Shown piece by piece: positions 7,088-15,497 of a stretch of DNA of 64,000 nucleotides. Source of the DNA: Neisseria perflava. Lineage in GTDB: Bacteria; Pseudomonadota; Gammaproteobacteria; Burkholderiales; Neisseriaceae. The position numbers and the translations under genes are program-made. The stretch spans positions 1,302,001-1,366,000 of the forward strand of contig NZ_CP079818.1 of assembly GCF_019334725.1 (NCBI RefSeq). The letters are read 5' to 3'. The notes under the pieces are model-generated. The model ran no database searches and was not told where the DNA came from. It saw only the letters and a list, made by a program, of their open reading frames with translations. Positions within the stretch are counted from its first letter, which is position 1. Each line of letters begins with the position of its first letter.

Positions 7088-8316
7088 ATACCAGAAGAGT
7101 CGTTGTAACAGGTATCGGCGGTATTACCGCTTTCGGCCGTGATTGGCAAAGTATTCAGACGGCCTTTAAAGCCGAAAAAAACGCAGTCAAACACATGGAC
7201 TGGAGCGAACGCTTTCCTGAATTGGAAGCGCAACTGGGTGCGCCGATTGAAGGCTATTCTCCTCCCAAACATTGGACGCGCAAGCAGCTCAGAAGCATGG
7301 GGCGTGTATCGCATTTGTGTGTCGATGCGGCAGAACAAGCCCTGACGGATGCAGGCTTGTTGGGTGATGAAAGCATTACCGACGGCCGTATGGGCGTGGC
7401 GTGCGGTTCGTCTGTCGGCAGTACCCAAGACATCGGCGATTTGGGCGAGCTCCTGCTGACCGGCACATCGCGTAATTTCAACGCCAATACTTATGTGCGT
7501 ATGATGCCGCATACGACTGCCGCCAATATCGGCATTTTCTTCGGCTTGAAAGGCCGCATTATCCCGACTTCGAGCGCGTGTTCGTCCGGCAGCCAAGGCA
7601 TAGGCTATGCCTACGAAGCCATCAAATACGGCATGATAGACATGATGCTGGCGGGCGGCGGCGAAGAATTTTGTCCGTCCGAAGTTTATGTTTTCGATTC
7701 ACTTTATGCCGCCAGCCGCCGCAACGGCGAACCTGAGCTGACGCCGCGCCCTTACGACAACGCTCGAGACGGCTTGGTCATCGGCGAAGGCGCAGGCATT
7801 TTCGTATTGGAAGAATTAGAACACGCCCGTGCGCGCGGTGCGAAAATCTATGCCGAGCTTGTCGGCTATGGTGCCAACAGCGACGGCAGCCACGTTACCC
7901 AGCCGCAAAAAGAAACCATGCAGAAATGTATGGAGCTTGCGCTGAAAGACGCCGGTATTACGCCTGATAAAGTCGGCTATGTCAGCGGCCACGGTACGGC
8001 GACCGAAAAAGGCGATATTGCCGAAACATTGGCGACTGAGGCGGTATTTGGTTTTGTGCCGATGAGTTCGCAAAAAAGCTATCTCGGCCATACACTCGGC
8101 GCGTGCGGCGCATTGGAAGCCTGGTTTACCATTGAAATGATGAACAACGGCTGGTTTGCGCCGACTGTCAATTTGGAAAACATCGATCCGCGTTGCGGCA
8201 AGGTGGATTACATCCAAACTGGCGGACGTGAGATTCAAACCGATTATGTGGTCAGCAATAACTTTGCTTTTGGCGGCGTCAATACTTCGCTGGTGTTCAA
8301 ACGTTGGCAAGAATAA
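7081..8316 (+). CDS. Beta-ketoacyl-ACP synthase, FabF-like (aryl polyene cluster)
   Basis: 411 residues with a GTG start at 7081, preceded by GGAGG inside the reductase gene. The catalytic triad is complete: Cys in TSSACSSGSQGIGYA, His in SGHGTATEKGD and His in LGHTLGACGALE. It would extend the polyene chain, with the cysteine-less protein at 4933 as chain length factor partner. It ends the rightward arm; a strong DUS hairpin follows. Confidence 0.9.
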   Translation: MLNTRRVVVTGIGGITAFGRDWQSIQTAFKAEKNAVKHMDWSERFPELEAQLGAPIEGYSPPKHWTRKQLRSMGRVSHLCVDAAEQALTDAGLLGDESITDGRMGVACGSSVGSTQDIGDLGELLLTGTSRNFNANTYVRMMPHTTAANIGIFFGLKGRIIPTSSACSSGSQGIGYAYEAIKYGMIDMMLAGGGEEFCPSEVYVFDSLYAASRRNGEPELTPRPYDNARDGLVIGEGAGIFVLEELEHARARGAKIYAELVGYGANSDGSHVTQPQKETMQKCMELALKDAGITPDKVGYVSGHGTATEKGDIAETLATEAVFGFVPMSSQKSYLGHTLGACGALEAWFTIEMMNNGWFAPTVNLENIDPRCGKVDYIQTGGREIQTDYVVSNNFAFGGVNTSLVFKRWQE

Positions 8317-8337
8317 TCATTGCTTGATTTTATGATT

Positions 8338-8378
8338 AAAGGCCGTCTGAAACGTATCTTGAGTTTCAGACGGCCTTT
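8338..8378. terminator. DUS-pair terminator
   Basis: A perfect 16-base inverted repeat built on AGGCCGTCTGAA ends with TTT and serves the convergent ketosynthase and RDD genes. Confidence 0.8.
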
Positions 8379-8410
8379 ATTTCATTTAGAGCTTGAGATG
8401 CTTGCGAATT

Positions 8411-8935
8411 TTATTCGTTTGTTTTCTTCTGATTTAAATCCACCAGCCTTGTTCCGGCCAAGAAGTCGTAGAGGAATTGGCGGTCGGGATGGAACAGGGC
8501 GAAGCCCCATGGCAGGATGAGCCAGATGAGCGCGGCTCCGAATGCGCCTTTGGGCGGTATATTGAGCAGATGACGCAATCCGGCGTAGGCAAGCAGGGGA
8601 ATGAAAACAATAAAAATGCTGGCCCAAATAAAGCGCAGGCGCAGTTGAGGCAGGGGCGGCTGGGTGTCGTTTTTATCGGCTAAGCCGATTTTCCATGTTT
8701 GCATGGCGAGGGTTTGGCCTTTTTTGTGCCAGTTGGCGCGGAAGTAGAGCCACCATGCGTAGAACAGAATCAGGCAGGTTGTCAGCATGGACAGGCGCGT
8801 GGAAACGGGATTGAGAAAGATGGCGACAATACCGGCTGCAAGGGCGGCAATGCTGGTAACGGCGCCGGTCAGCAGAAGTTCGTAAACCAGTGCGGCGAGG
8901 CGGCGTTTGAGTGGGACGGTAGGAAGACGGGTCAT
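8411..8935 (-). CDS. RDD family membrane protein
   Basis: 174 residues with three to four membrane segments. The N-terminal part LKRRLAALVYELLLTGAV carries the Arg residues that define RDD proteins; YDFLAGTRLVD near the C-terminus matches the second conserved motif. The molecular role of these proteins is mostly unknown; some take part in sodium/proton transport. It is a single gene between two DUS hairpins. Confidence 0.75.
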   Translation of the reverse strand: MTRLPTVPLKRRLAALVYELLLTGAVTSIAALAAGIVAIFLNPVSTRLSMLTTCLILFYAWWLYFRANWHKKGQTLAMQTWKIGLADKNDTQPPLPQLRLRFIWASIFIVFIPLLAYAGLRHLLNIPPKGAFGAALIWLILPWGFALFHPDRQFLYDFLAGTRLVDLNQKKTNE

Positions 8936-8973
8936 AATGCGATGGAAACGGAAATGGGTTTGATGGAAATAAA

Positions 8974-9016
8974 AACAGGCCGTCTGAAACGGGATAGGAT
9001 GTTCAGACGGCCTGTT
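8974..9016 (-). terminator. DUS-pair terminator
   Basis: A 15-base inverted repeat around AGGCCGTCTGAA lies between the RDD gene and the 3' end of the small membrane protein gene at 9027. Confidence 0.7.
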
Positions 9017-9026
9017 ACTGTCGGGA

Positions 9027-9446
9027 TTAGCGATGTGGACGTTTTTGACCGCGTGCCTGTTGGGCAGCCATTTGGTTCATTTCCTGACGGGTCGGACGTT
9101 TTTTGAAGATGGCGTGCGCTTCGTCAACAGAACATTTTTGTGACAGGCAAACCAGGGTAATCGCGTCTTTTTGATGTTGGCCGCCGCTGTGGTACATACG
9201 GCGCAGGTTGGCTTCGTTGATACGGCCTTTTTCCGGGTCGATGTCGAATTTTTTCAGGCGCTCGAGGAATTGGCGTTGCTGACGGCGTGAAGTCCAAACG
9301 AAACCGCCTGCGGCAGCGGCCACGATGATGACGGCCAACAGAATGGCCAGCGGCCATGAATCGACAATCAGAACGATGATGAGGCTTAATACGGCAGTGG
9401 TCAGCAGGGCCAGACCGCCGATGCGAAGTTTGGTTTTATTATCCAT
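9027..9446 (-). CDS. Small two-helix membrane protein, unknown function
   Basis: 139 residues. Two adjacent membrane segments (about residues 8-28 and 31-51) are followed by a basic cytoplasmic domain with heptad-like Leu/Phe spacing (RRQQRQFLERLKKFD) and a very basic tail (QQARGQKRPHR). There are two cysteines (VCLSQKC). I do not recognise the family. It lies in its own unit between DUS hairpins, upstream of nothing obviously related. Confidence 0.65.
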   Translation of the reverse strand: MDNKTKLRIGGLALLTTAVLSLIIVLIVDSWPLAILLAVIIVAAAAGGFVWTSRRQQRQFLERLKKFDIDPEKGRINEANLRRMYHSGGQHQKDAITLVCLSQKCSVDEAHAIFKKRPTRQEMNQMAAQQARGQKRPHR

Positions 9447-9478
9447 ATGGTTGGTGTTTCCTTGTTTTTTGCTGGAAG

Positions 9479-9510
9479 AGGCCGTCTGAAATGCGAGGTT
9501 CAGACGGCCT
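9479..9510 (-). terminator. DUS-pair hairpin
   Basis: AGGCCGTCTGAA and its complement are separated by eight bases, between holA and the upstream side of the small membrane protein gene. Confidence 0.65.
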
Positions 9511-9592
9511 GAATTTGAGTTTACGCTATTTTACAGTATTTTCTGTTTTTGGGGCGTATTGCGTGCAAGTTTCTTGACGCGTGGCAACGGTT

Positions 9593-10594
9593 TCAAGCGG
9601 CCAGCGAGGTAACGAGCTGTTTGAACTCGGTCCATGCATCGCCTTCTTCCGCGCCTTTGATGATGCGGTCGATTTTGGCGCAGGTTTTGAGCGCGTCGAG
9701 CAGGCAGTTGATGGAAATGCGTTTGGCCGCCATCGGTGCAAGGGTCTGCTTGTCGCCCCATAAGCGCAGGCTGTTGCGCAGGCTTTGGATGTTTTGTCCC
9801 TGCTTGAGTGCGGCAGTCAGGCGGATTAGGGTGCGGATGTCTTCGGCAACCGCCCACAACAGCAAAACCGGCTCTTCGCCTTCTTCTTCCAAACCGTCCA
9901 GTAAGCGGGAAACGCGCAGGGCATCGCCTTTCATCCATGCGCCGGCCAGTTGGAATACGTCGAAGCGGGCGACGGTGGCAACTGCGGCTTCTGCGTCGGC
10001 AATATTGATCAAATGGCCTTGGGGATGGAGCAGGGCGAGTTTTTCGATTTCCTGACGGGCGGCTAAAAGATTGCCTTCGACGCGCTCGGCAAAAAGGGCG
10101 AGTGCTTCAGGTTCGATGTCCAAACCCTGTTGTTTCAGACGGCCTTGTATCCATTGCGGCAAAGCATGTGGCGCAACGGCTTTGGCTTCTAAGACGATGC
10201 CTTTGCCGGCCAATGCGGAAAACCATTTGGACTGGATTTGCGCTTTTTCAAGCTTGGGCAGGAGGATGAGCGTAACCGTATCTTCGGGCAGGCGTTCGGC
10301 GAAGGCTTGCAGGGCATCGCCTCCGTTTTTGCCGGGTTTGCCGTTGGGAATATGGATTTCCAGTAGTTTCAAATCGGCAAACAAACCTGCGCTGCCTGCG
10401 CTTTGCAACAGCTCGTTCCAGTCAAAATTGTTTTCAGCGGTATAGACTTCGCGGTTGAGATAACCTTGTTTTTTTGCGGCTGCGCGCAGCGTATCCAAAG
10501 CCTCGATGCGCAACAAATCCTCTTCGCCGTGAATAATGTACAACGGTTTGAGCGGCGTATCTGGGCGCAGGCTCTCAATGGGCGCGGTAGCCAT
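9593..10594 (-). CDS. holA: DNA polymerase III subunit delta
   Basis: 333 residues, the usual length for HolA. The start PLYIIHGEEDLLRIEALDTLR is the family's N-terminal ATPase-like fold, without a functional Walker A; DVFQLAGAWMKGD and LLLWAVAEDIR are conserved in the middle and C-terminal collar region. The delta subunit opens the beta clamp within the clamp loader. The start codon overlaps the stop of lptE by one base, so the two genes are co-translated, the common lptE-holA arrangement. leuS, which often precedes them, is not next to them here. Confidence 0.92.
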   Translation of the reverse strand: MATAPIESLRPDTPLKPLYIIHGEEDLLRIEALDTLRAAAKKQGYLNREVYTAENNFDWNELLQSAGSAGLFADLKLLEIHIPNGKPGKNGGDALQAFAERLPEDTVTLILLPKLEKAQIQSKWFSALAGKGIVLEAKAVAPHALPQWIQGRLKQQGLDIEPEALALFAERVEGNLLAARQEIEKLALLHPQGHLINIADAEAAVATVARFDVFQLAGAWMKGDALRVSRLLDGLEEEGEEPVLLLWAVAEDIRTLIRLTAALKQGQNIQSLRNSLRLWGDKQTLAPMAAKRISINCLLDALKTCAKIDRIIKGAEEGDAWTEFKQLVTSLAA

Positions 10595-11073
10595 TATTGC
10601 GCTTTCAGGAAAGTCAGGCGGCGGACGATTTGATCTGCGGCGTCGATGCGCATTTCAGACCAAATGGTTTCTTCCTCTTCCTGTTTGCCCAAGACTTCGC
10701 TGTCGGCGTAGTCCATGGTGCGGTGCACCTTGACTTCCATCGGTTCGCCAACCGGCTCGCCGTTGCGGAAGGCTTGAGCTTTGACGGTCATGGCCAGCAG
10801 GTATTCGTTGACCGCGGCGGCGCGGGTGATGGTGTAGATGTCGCGGCGTTTTTGGAAGTCGACAACGCGCAGGGTGATTTGTGATTCGGCTTCGCTAACC
10901 GGATGGCCGTCGGCACGGCGTAAGGCATTTTCCAGCGCTTTTTGCATGACGGCTCCGCCTTCTACATGCCAGTTCTGATAAGGCAGCGGCTGAGAAGTCA
11001 CGCCTGTGCCTTTCAGGTGGAAACCGCAAGAGGCAAGCAATAGGGCGATTGCAGGCAATAGGATTTTTTTCAT
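10594..11073 (-). CDS. lptE: LPS-assembly lipoprotein LptE
   Basis: 159 residues. A signal peptide ends in the lipobox LLASC, so Cys16 is the likely lipidated residue, and GFHLKGTG right after it is the LptE signature. LptE plugs the LptD barrel in the outer membrane and helps insert lipooligosaccharide. The mature part continues with LPYQNWHVEGG and a beta-rich domain. It is the first gene of the lptE-holA pair. Confidence 0.9.
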   Translation of the reverse strand: MKKILLPAIALLLASCGFHLKGTGVTSQPLPYQNWHVEGGAVMQKALENALRRADGHPVSEAESQITLRVVDFQKRRDIYTITRAAAVNEYLLAMTVKAQAFRNGEPVGEPMEVKVHRTMDYADSEVLGKQEEEETIWSEMRIDAADQIVRRLTFLKAQ

Positions 11074-11131
11074 TGGATATTCCTTCGTTGAAACCGGTTA
11101 CGGTATCGTCGGATTATAACGAATAATGTTT

Positions 11132-11173
11132 AGGCCGTCTGAAACCGTAAACGGAAAGTATTTCAGACGGCCT
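11132..11173 (-). terminator. DUS-pair terminator
   Basis: A 13-base inverted repeat AGGCCGTCTGAAA lies between pgeF and lptE; in the leftward direction it follows pgeF. Confidence 0.7.
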
Positions 11174-11193
11174 TGTTTTTGATGGTGCAAATC

Positions 11194-11964
11194 TTATTTT
11201 TCCAACCAAATCAGGCTGACCATGCGGCCGGTTTGTCCGTCGCGGCGGTAGGAGAAGAAAGTATCGCGTTCCAAAACGGTGCAATGGGTGCCGCCATAAA
11301 TCATGTTCACGCCTTCGCGGTGCAGAATTATGCGCGCCAAAGCGTAAATGTCGGCAAGGTATTTGCCGCCGCCGATGTCTTCAAACGCATCGGCAGCTTC
11401 CGGCATGGGTGTGCAAAACGCATCAAATACATCTTGTCCCACCTCAAACGCATCAGGGCCGATGGCAGGCGCGAGATAGGCCATGATTTCCAACGGCTCG
11501 ACATTCATTGCCGCAATGGTATTTTGCAAAACGCCGCCGGCCAAACCGCGCCAACCCGCATGGGCTGCCGCAACCACCGTCCCTGCTTTGTCGCAAAACA
11601 AGACGGGCAGACAGTCGGCAGTCATGGAAGCGCAGGCGACCGTGCCCGTCGTATCCACCGAGGCATCGGCGTCGGGCGTATTGTCTAACGCTTCGGCGGC
11701 GTTCACAACAATGGTGCTGTGGATTTGATTGAGGTAGGCAACGGGCAGGCCGACTTGTTCCTGGACGATTTCACGGTTGCGGAGCACGGCTTGCAGATTG
11801 TCGCCGACGTGCGAACCGACATTCAGGCTGCGGTACACGCCTTCGCTGACACCGCCGTTGCGCGTGGTAATAAGCGTTTTAACATTGGCAGGGGCAGGCC
11901 AGTCGGCAGTCAAAAAATTCTTGCCTTGCGGGGCGAGGTTTAGGGTTTCTGTGATGGTTTTCAT
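11194..11964 (-). CDS. pgeF: Purine nucleoside phosphorylase / multicopper-type laccase domain protein (YfiH)
   Basis: 256 residues of the YfiH/PgeF family. The metal and substrate residues are visible: His in LNQIHSTIV, Cys in MTADCLPVLFC and His in AAHAGWRGLAGG; the C-terminus has the CTVLERDTFFSYRRDG pattern. Members act on adenosine and inosine, and in E. coli help correct a peptidoglycan precursor error. It lies downstream of rluD in the same direction, the common rluD-pgeF order, separated by an inverted DUS pair. Confidence 0.88.
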   Translation of the reverse strand: MKTITETLNLAPQGKNFLTADWPAPANVKTLITTRNGGVSEGVYRSLNVGSHVGDNLQAVLRNREIVQEQVGLPVAYLNQIHSTIVVNAAEALDNTPDADASVDTTGTVACASMTADCLPVLFCDKAGTVVAAAHAGWRGLAGGVLQNTIAAMNVEPLEIMAYLAPAIGPDAFEVGQDVFDAFCTPMPEAADAFEDIGGGKYLADIYALARIILHREGVNMIYGGTHCTVLERDTFFSYRRDGQTGRMVSLIWLEK

Positions 11965-12000
11965 AATCTTTGAATCGCTGAAATATTGGAACGGATTGAT

Positions 12001-12037
12001 TTCAGACGGCCTCAGATAATATTTTAGGCCGTCTGAA
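12001..12037 (-). terminator. DUS-pair hairpin after rluD
   Basis: TTCAGACGGCCT at 12001-12012 and AGGCCGTCTGAA at 12026-12037 form a hairpin nine bases past the rluD stop. Confidence 0.65.
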
Positions 12038-12045
12038 AAATGGGT

Positions 12046-13170
12046 TTAATCCCTTACATAAACGACTTCGACATCGTAGTCGTCTTCATTCCAATCGTCG
12101 TCATCGTTCGTACCGAATTTCTCCTGCCATTCTTCTTCATTACTTAAAGACGAATCCAAACCGGCTTCCAAACGCAGGACGGAAAGCAGGTGGTACATAT
12201 CGTCAGGCATAGGCGCTTCAAAGGAAACAGTTTCGCCGGTTTTCGGATGGACAAAGCTCAAGCGGTAGGCATGCAGGGCTTGGCGCGCGCCGAGGGCTTT
12301 GACGGCTTCTTTAACCGCGTCGCTGCACGGGTGGCGCAGGTTGCCGTAAACAGGGTCGGCGGCCAGCGGATGGTTGGCTTCGCGCATATGGACGCGGATT
12401 TGGTGGGTGCGGCCGGTTTCGAGCGAGCATTCGATGTAGCTGTGTGCCAGATAACGTTCCAACACTTTGACGTGGGTGATGGCAGGTTTGCCGCCGAATT
12501 TGACGACTGCCATTTTCAGGCGGTTGTGCGGATCGCGGCCGATTTGGGTTTCGATTTTGCCGTCAAAAGGAACGATGCCGTTGGCGATTGCGCGGTAAAT
12601 GCGTTTGACTGTGCGCTCTTGAAGCTGTTGAACCAGTGAGTTTTGCGCCGGCAGGGTCTTGGCGACCACCATCAGGCCGCTGGTTTCTTTGTCCAAACGG
12701 TGTACGATGCCCGCACGCGGTACTTGGCTTAATTCGGGACAGTGTGCCAACAGGCCGTTGAGCAGGGTGCCGCTCCAGTTGCCTGCGGCAGGGTGGACGA
12801 CCAATCCGGCCGGTTTGTTGATGACGATGACGGTATCGTCTTCATAAATGATGTCCAAATCCATCGGTTCGGGCGTGAACGCGAGGTTTTCTTCGCTCGG
12901 ACGTACCGTAACGGCAATCAATTCACCGCCTATCATTTTGTCTTTGGGTTGAGCGGGCTTATCGTTTACAATGACTGCACCCTCTTTAATCCACGAACTC
13001 AGGCGGCTGCGCGAGTAGTCGGGCATGAGTTTGGCCAATACGGCATCCAGCCTTCCGCCCGCCATTTCGAGCGGAACGGTCAAATTAACACAACTTTCTG
13101 TTTCGGGGGATGACGGAAAGTCTAAATCATCGCTATAATCGGCTTCGTTATCAAAGGAAGTATTCTGCAT
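12046..13170 (-). CDS. rluD: 23S rRNA pseudouridine synthase RluD
   Basis: 374 residues from the ATG at 13170. The S4 RNA-binding domain (GGRLDAVLAKLMPDYSRSRL, about residues 38-100) is followed by the catalytic domain with HRLDKETSGLM, containing the catalytic Asp, and HQIRVHMREANHPLAADP. It makes pseudouridines in helix 69 of 23S rRNA. The first 25-30 residues are an acidic extension (FDNEADYSDDLDF), and the tail is also acidic (NDDDDWNEDDYD). The start codon overlaps that of the divergent bamD gene: the four bases CATG at 13168-13171 contain both ATGs. Confidence 0.9.
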   Translation of the reverse strand: MQNTSFDNEADYSDDLDFPSSPETESCVNLTVPLEMAGGRLDAVLAKLMPDYSRSRLSSWIKEGAVIVNDKPAQPKDKMIGGELIAVTVRPSEENLAFTPEPMDLDIIYEDDTVIVINKPAGLVVHPAAGNWSGTLLNGLLAHCPELSQVPRAGIVHRLDKETSGLMVVAKTLPAQNSLVQQLQERTVKRIYRAIANGIVPFDGKIETQIGRDPHNRLKMAVVKFGGKPAITHVKVLERYLAHSYIECSLETGRTHQIRVHMREANHPLAADPVYGNLRHPCSDAVKEAVKALGARQALHAYRLSFVHPKTGETVSFEAPMPDDMYHLLSVLRLEAGLDSSLSNEEEWQEKFGTNDDDDWNEDDYDVEVVYVRD

Positions 13171-13972
13171 GAAAAAAATTCTTTTAGTAGTTTCTTTAGG
13201 TTTGGCACTGAGTGCCTGCGCAAATAAAGGCACAATCGATAAAGACGCCCAAATTACTCAAGATTGGAGTGTGGAAAAGCTTTATGCCGAAGCGCAAGAC
13301 GAATTGAACAGCAACAATTATACGCGAGCTGTCAAGTTATACGAAATTTTAGAATCCCGTTTTCCAAACGGCCGCTATGCACAGCAGTCCCAGTTGGATA
13401 CGGCGTATGCCTATTATAAAGACGATGAGCCGGAAAAAGCCTTGGCTGCCATTGCGCGCTTCCAACGCCATCATCCGCAACATCCGAATATGGACTACGC
13501 GCTGTACTTGAAAGGTTTGGTCCTGTTTAACGAAGATCAGTCTTTCTTGAACAAGCTGGCTTCCCAAGACTGGTCCGACCGTGACCCGAAAGCTAACCGC
13601 GATGCTTACCAGGCGTTTGCCGAGCTGGTGCAACGTTACCCAAACAGTAAATACGCTGCCGATGCAACCGAACGCATGGCCAAGCTGGTGGACGCTTTGG
13701 GCGGTAACGAAATGTCTGTGGCGCGTTATTACATGAAACGCGGTGCTTATGTTGCAGCGGCCAACCGTGCGCAAAAAATCGTCAGCCGTTACCAAAATAC
13801 CCGTTATGTCGAAGAAGCTTTGGCGATGATGGAATTGGCGTACAAAAAACTGGACAAGCCGCAACTAGCAGCCGATACGCGCCGCGTTTTGGAAACCAAC
13901 TTTCCGCAAAGCCCGTTCTTGCAACACGAATGGCGATCTGACGATATGCCTTGGTGGCGTTACTGGCGCTAA
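13169..13972 (+). CDS. bamD: Outer membrane assembly lipoprotein BamD (ComL)
   Basis: 267 residues. Signal peptide with lipobox LSAC (Cys17), then TPR repeats (YAEAQDELNSNNYTRAVKLY, and the next repeat starting SQLDTAYAYYKDDEP). BamD is the essential lipoprotein of the BAM complex that folds outer membrane barrels; in neisseriae it was first described as the competence lipoprotein ComL. An AAGGAAG ribosome site lies eight bases before the ATG, inside the first codons region of divergent rluD. A DUS hairpin follows. Confidence 0.93.
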   Translation: MKKILLVVSLGLALSACANKGTIDKDAQITQDWSVEKLYAEAQDELNSNNYTRAVKLYEILESRFPNGRYAQQSQLDTAYAYYKDDEPEKALAAIARFQRHHPQHPNMDYALYLKGLVLFNEDQSFLNKLASQDWSDRDPKANRDAYQAFAELVQRYPNSKYAADATERMAKLVDALGGNEMSVARYYMKRGAYVAAANRAQKIVSRYQNTRYVEEALAMMELAYKKLDKPQLAADTRRVLETNFPQSPFLQHEWRSDDMPWWRYWR

Positions 13973-13996
13973 GCGTCGAGTTGTTTAGGCATGAAT

Positions 13997-14046
13997 AAGG
14001 CCGTCTGAAAATGATGCAGCTATGCATTTGGTTTTCAGACGGCCTT
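13997..14046 (+). terminator. DUS-pair terminator after bamD
   Basis: A 15-base inverted repeat AAGGCCGTCTGAAAA ends in a T-rich stretch. Confidence 0.75.
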
Positions 14047-14150
14047 TGTTTTTAATGTTTTTTTACGTTCTCTGTAAACAGGGTGCAAAATTCGTTTTAA
14101 TATGGTAAAGTCTGATTTTAATAACTTGACGGTTCGAAGCCGTTACTCAG

Positions 14151-14261
14151 GGGCTGTTTAAATTTAAAATCAGTTTTGTTGAAGCCGCATCGGATTTGCC
14201 GTTGACGCATTCAGGAAAATTTCAGTCGTCAGGCTGATTTGGTTTTAAATTTAAGCAGCCC
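14151..14261. repeat. 111-base element with terminal inverted repeats (MITE-like), hisZ leader
   Basis: GGGCTGTTTAAATTTAAAA at 14151-14169 is matched by its complement at 14243-14261 with one difference in 19. The inner 73 bases carry no reading frame. It has the form of a small non-autonomous mobile element. It sits in the 324-base gap before hisZ; the rest of the gap holds the bamD terminator and AT-rich sequence, with no gene. It could alternatively be a transcribed leader hairpin. Confidence 0.5.
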
Positions 14262-14296
14262 TTTATGTTTACAAAAAAAAACAGAGGTAGATTCTC

Positions 14297-15454
14297 ATGA
14301 AGTCTTGGCAGCTTCCTGAACACGTTGCCGACGTGTTACCGACCAATGCCCGACAACTGGAAAGCGCCCGTGAGCAGCTGTTGGCTTTGTTTCGCGTGCA
14401 TGGTTATGAATTGGTGCAACCGCCATTGATGGAATACAGCCATTCCTTATTGACGCATATCGATGCCGGTTTGTCTTTGAAAACCATTTTGGTCGTCGAT
14501 CAGCTTAGCGGCCGTCAGCTCGGTATCCGCGCGGATATTACGCCGCAGGTAGCGCGTATCGATGCCCACTTGCTTTCTGCCAACCAAGGTATCAACCGTT
14601 TATGCTACGCCGGTTCGGTACTTCATGCGCGTCCTGACGGATTGCTCAATATGCGCGAACCTTTGCAGGCGGGTGCGGAAATGTACGGCTTGGAAGGCAT
14701 TGAAGCGGATATCGAATTGATTGATTTGATGCTGAAAAGCATGAAGATTGCCGACATGGGCGAAGTTTTGCTTTCATTAGGCCATATCGGCGTATTCCGT
14801 GCTTTAGCAAATGCCGCGCATTTGGATGAGCAGCAATCGGCAATCCTGCTGTCATCGATGCAGGACAAAGATGCCGAGGCTGTCAGCCAGTTGGTCAAAG
14901 AGTGGAAACTTGACGGCATGTGGGCAAAAGCGTTTTCATTGTTGCCCCGATTGTATGGCGGTCGTGAAGTGCTGACTGTGGCTAGAGAGAAATTACCCGA
15001 ATTGTCCGCAGTCAGTGTGGCTTTGGATGAATTGCAGGCAGTATGCGATGCGTTCCCAAATCAAAAAGTGCATATCGATTTGTCGGAACTGCGCGTTGAC
15101 AATTACCATACCGGCTTGCTTTACGCGGCTTATGGTTCAAACCGTCATGATGCCGTGGCACGCGGCGGCCGTTATGACGGATTGGGCGGATACTTCGGAC
15201 GCGCGCGTCCTGCAGCCGGATTCAGTTTTGATTTGCGCAGCTTCATCGGCCGCCTTCCTGCTATCGGACGGGAGTCCGTGGTGGCTGTCGATGTAAAAGA
15301 CATGCCTGCGGCTCAAGAAGCGGTAGATGCTTTGCGCGAACAAGGACAATGTGTCGTTATCGATTACGGTATCGGCTATAACGGTTCGGAAGAGGTTACA
15401 GGCCGTCTGAAACAGGTAGACGGCGTTTGGAAAGTAATCGCTTTGAACGATTGA
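14297..15454 (+). CDS. hisZ: ATP phosphoribosyltransferase regulatory subunit
   Basis: 385 residues, similar to class II histidyl-tRNA synthetase catalytic domains but without the anticodon domain. Motif 2-like sequence (LCYAGSVLH), ARGGRYDGLGGYFG and AAGFSFDLR are visible. HisZ joins the short HisG to form the regulated first enzyme of histidine synthesis. A typical neighbour in neisseriae is purA, as here, 43 bases downstream, so the two are probably co-transcribed. An AGAGG lies ten bases before the ATG. Confidence 0.9.
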   Translation: MKSWQLPEHVADVLPTNARQLESAREQLLALFRVHGYELVQPPLMEYSHSLLTHIDAGLSLKTILVVDQLSGRQLGIRADITPQVARIDAHLLSANQGINRLCYAGSVLHARPDGLLNMREPLQAGAEMYGLEGIEADIELIDLMLKSMKIADMGEVLLSLGHIGVFRALANAAHLDEQQSAILLSSMQDKDAEAVSQLVKEWKLDGMWAKAFSLLPRLYGGREVLTVAREKLPELSAVSVALDELQAVCDAFPNQKVHIDLSELRVDNYHTGLLYAAYGSNRHDAVARGGRYDGLGGYFGRARPAAGFSFDLRSFIGRLPAIGRESVVAVDVKDMPAAQEAVDALREQGQCVVIDYGIGYNGSEEVTGRLKQVDGVWKVIALND

Positions 15455-15497
15455 GTTTTATTTTGAAATTTTGTATCTGAAATAAGGTTAGATGGCT

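Noticed and set aside
15492..15497. Start of purA at the first ATG
   Set aside because: The second ATG at 15498 has better spacing from AAGG and gives the usual MAKN start; the difference is only two residues.
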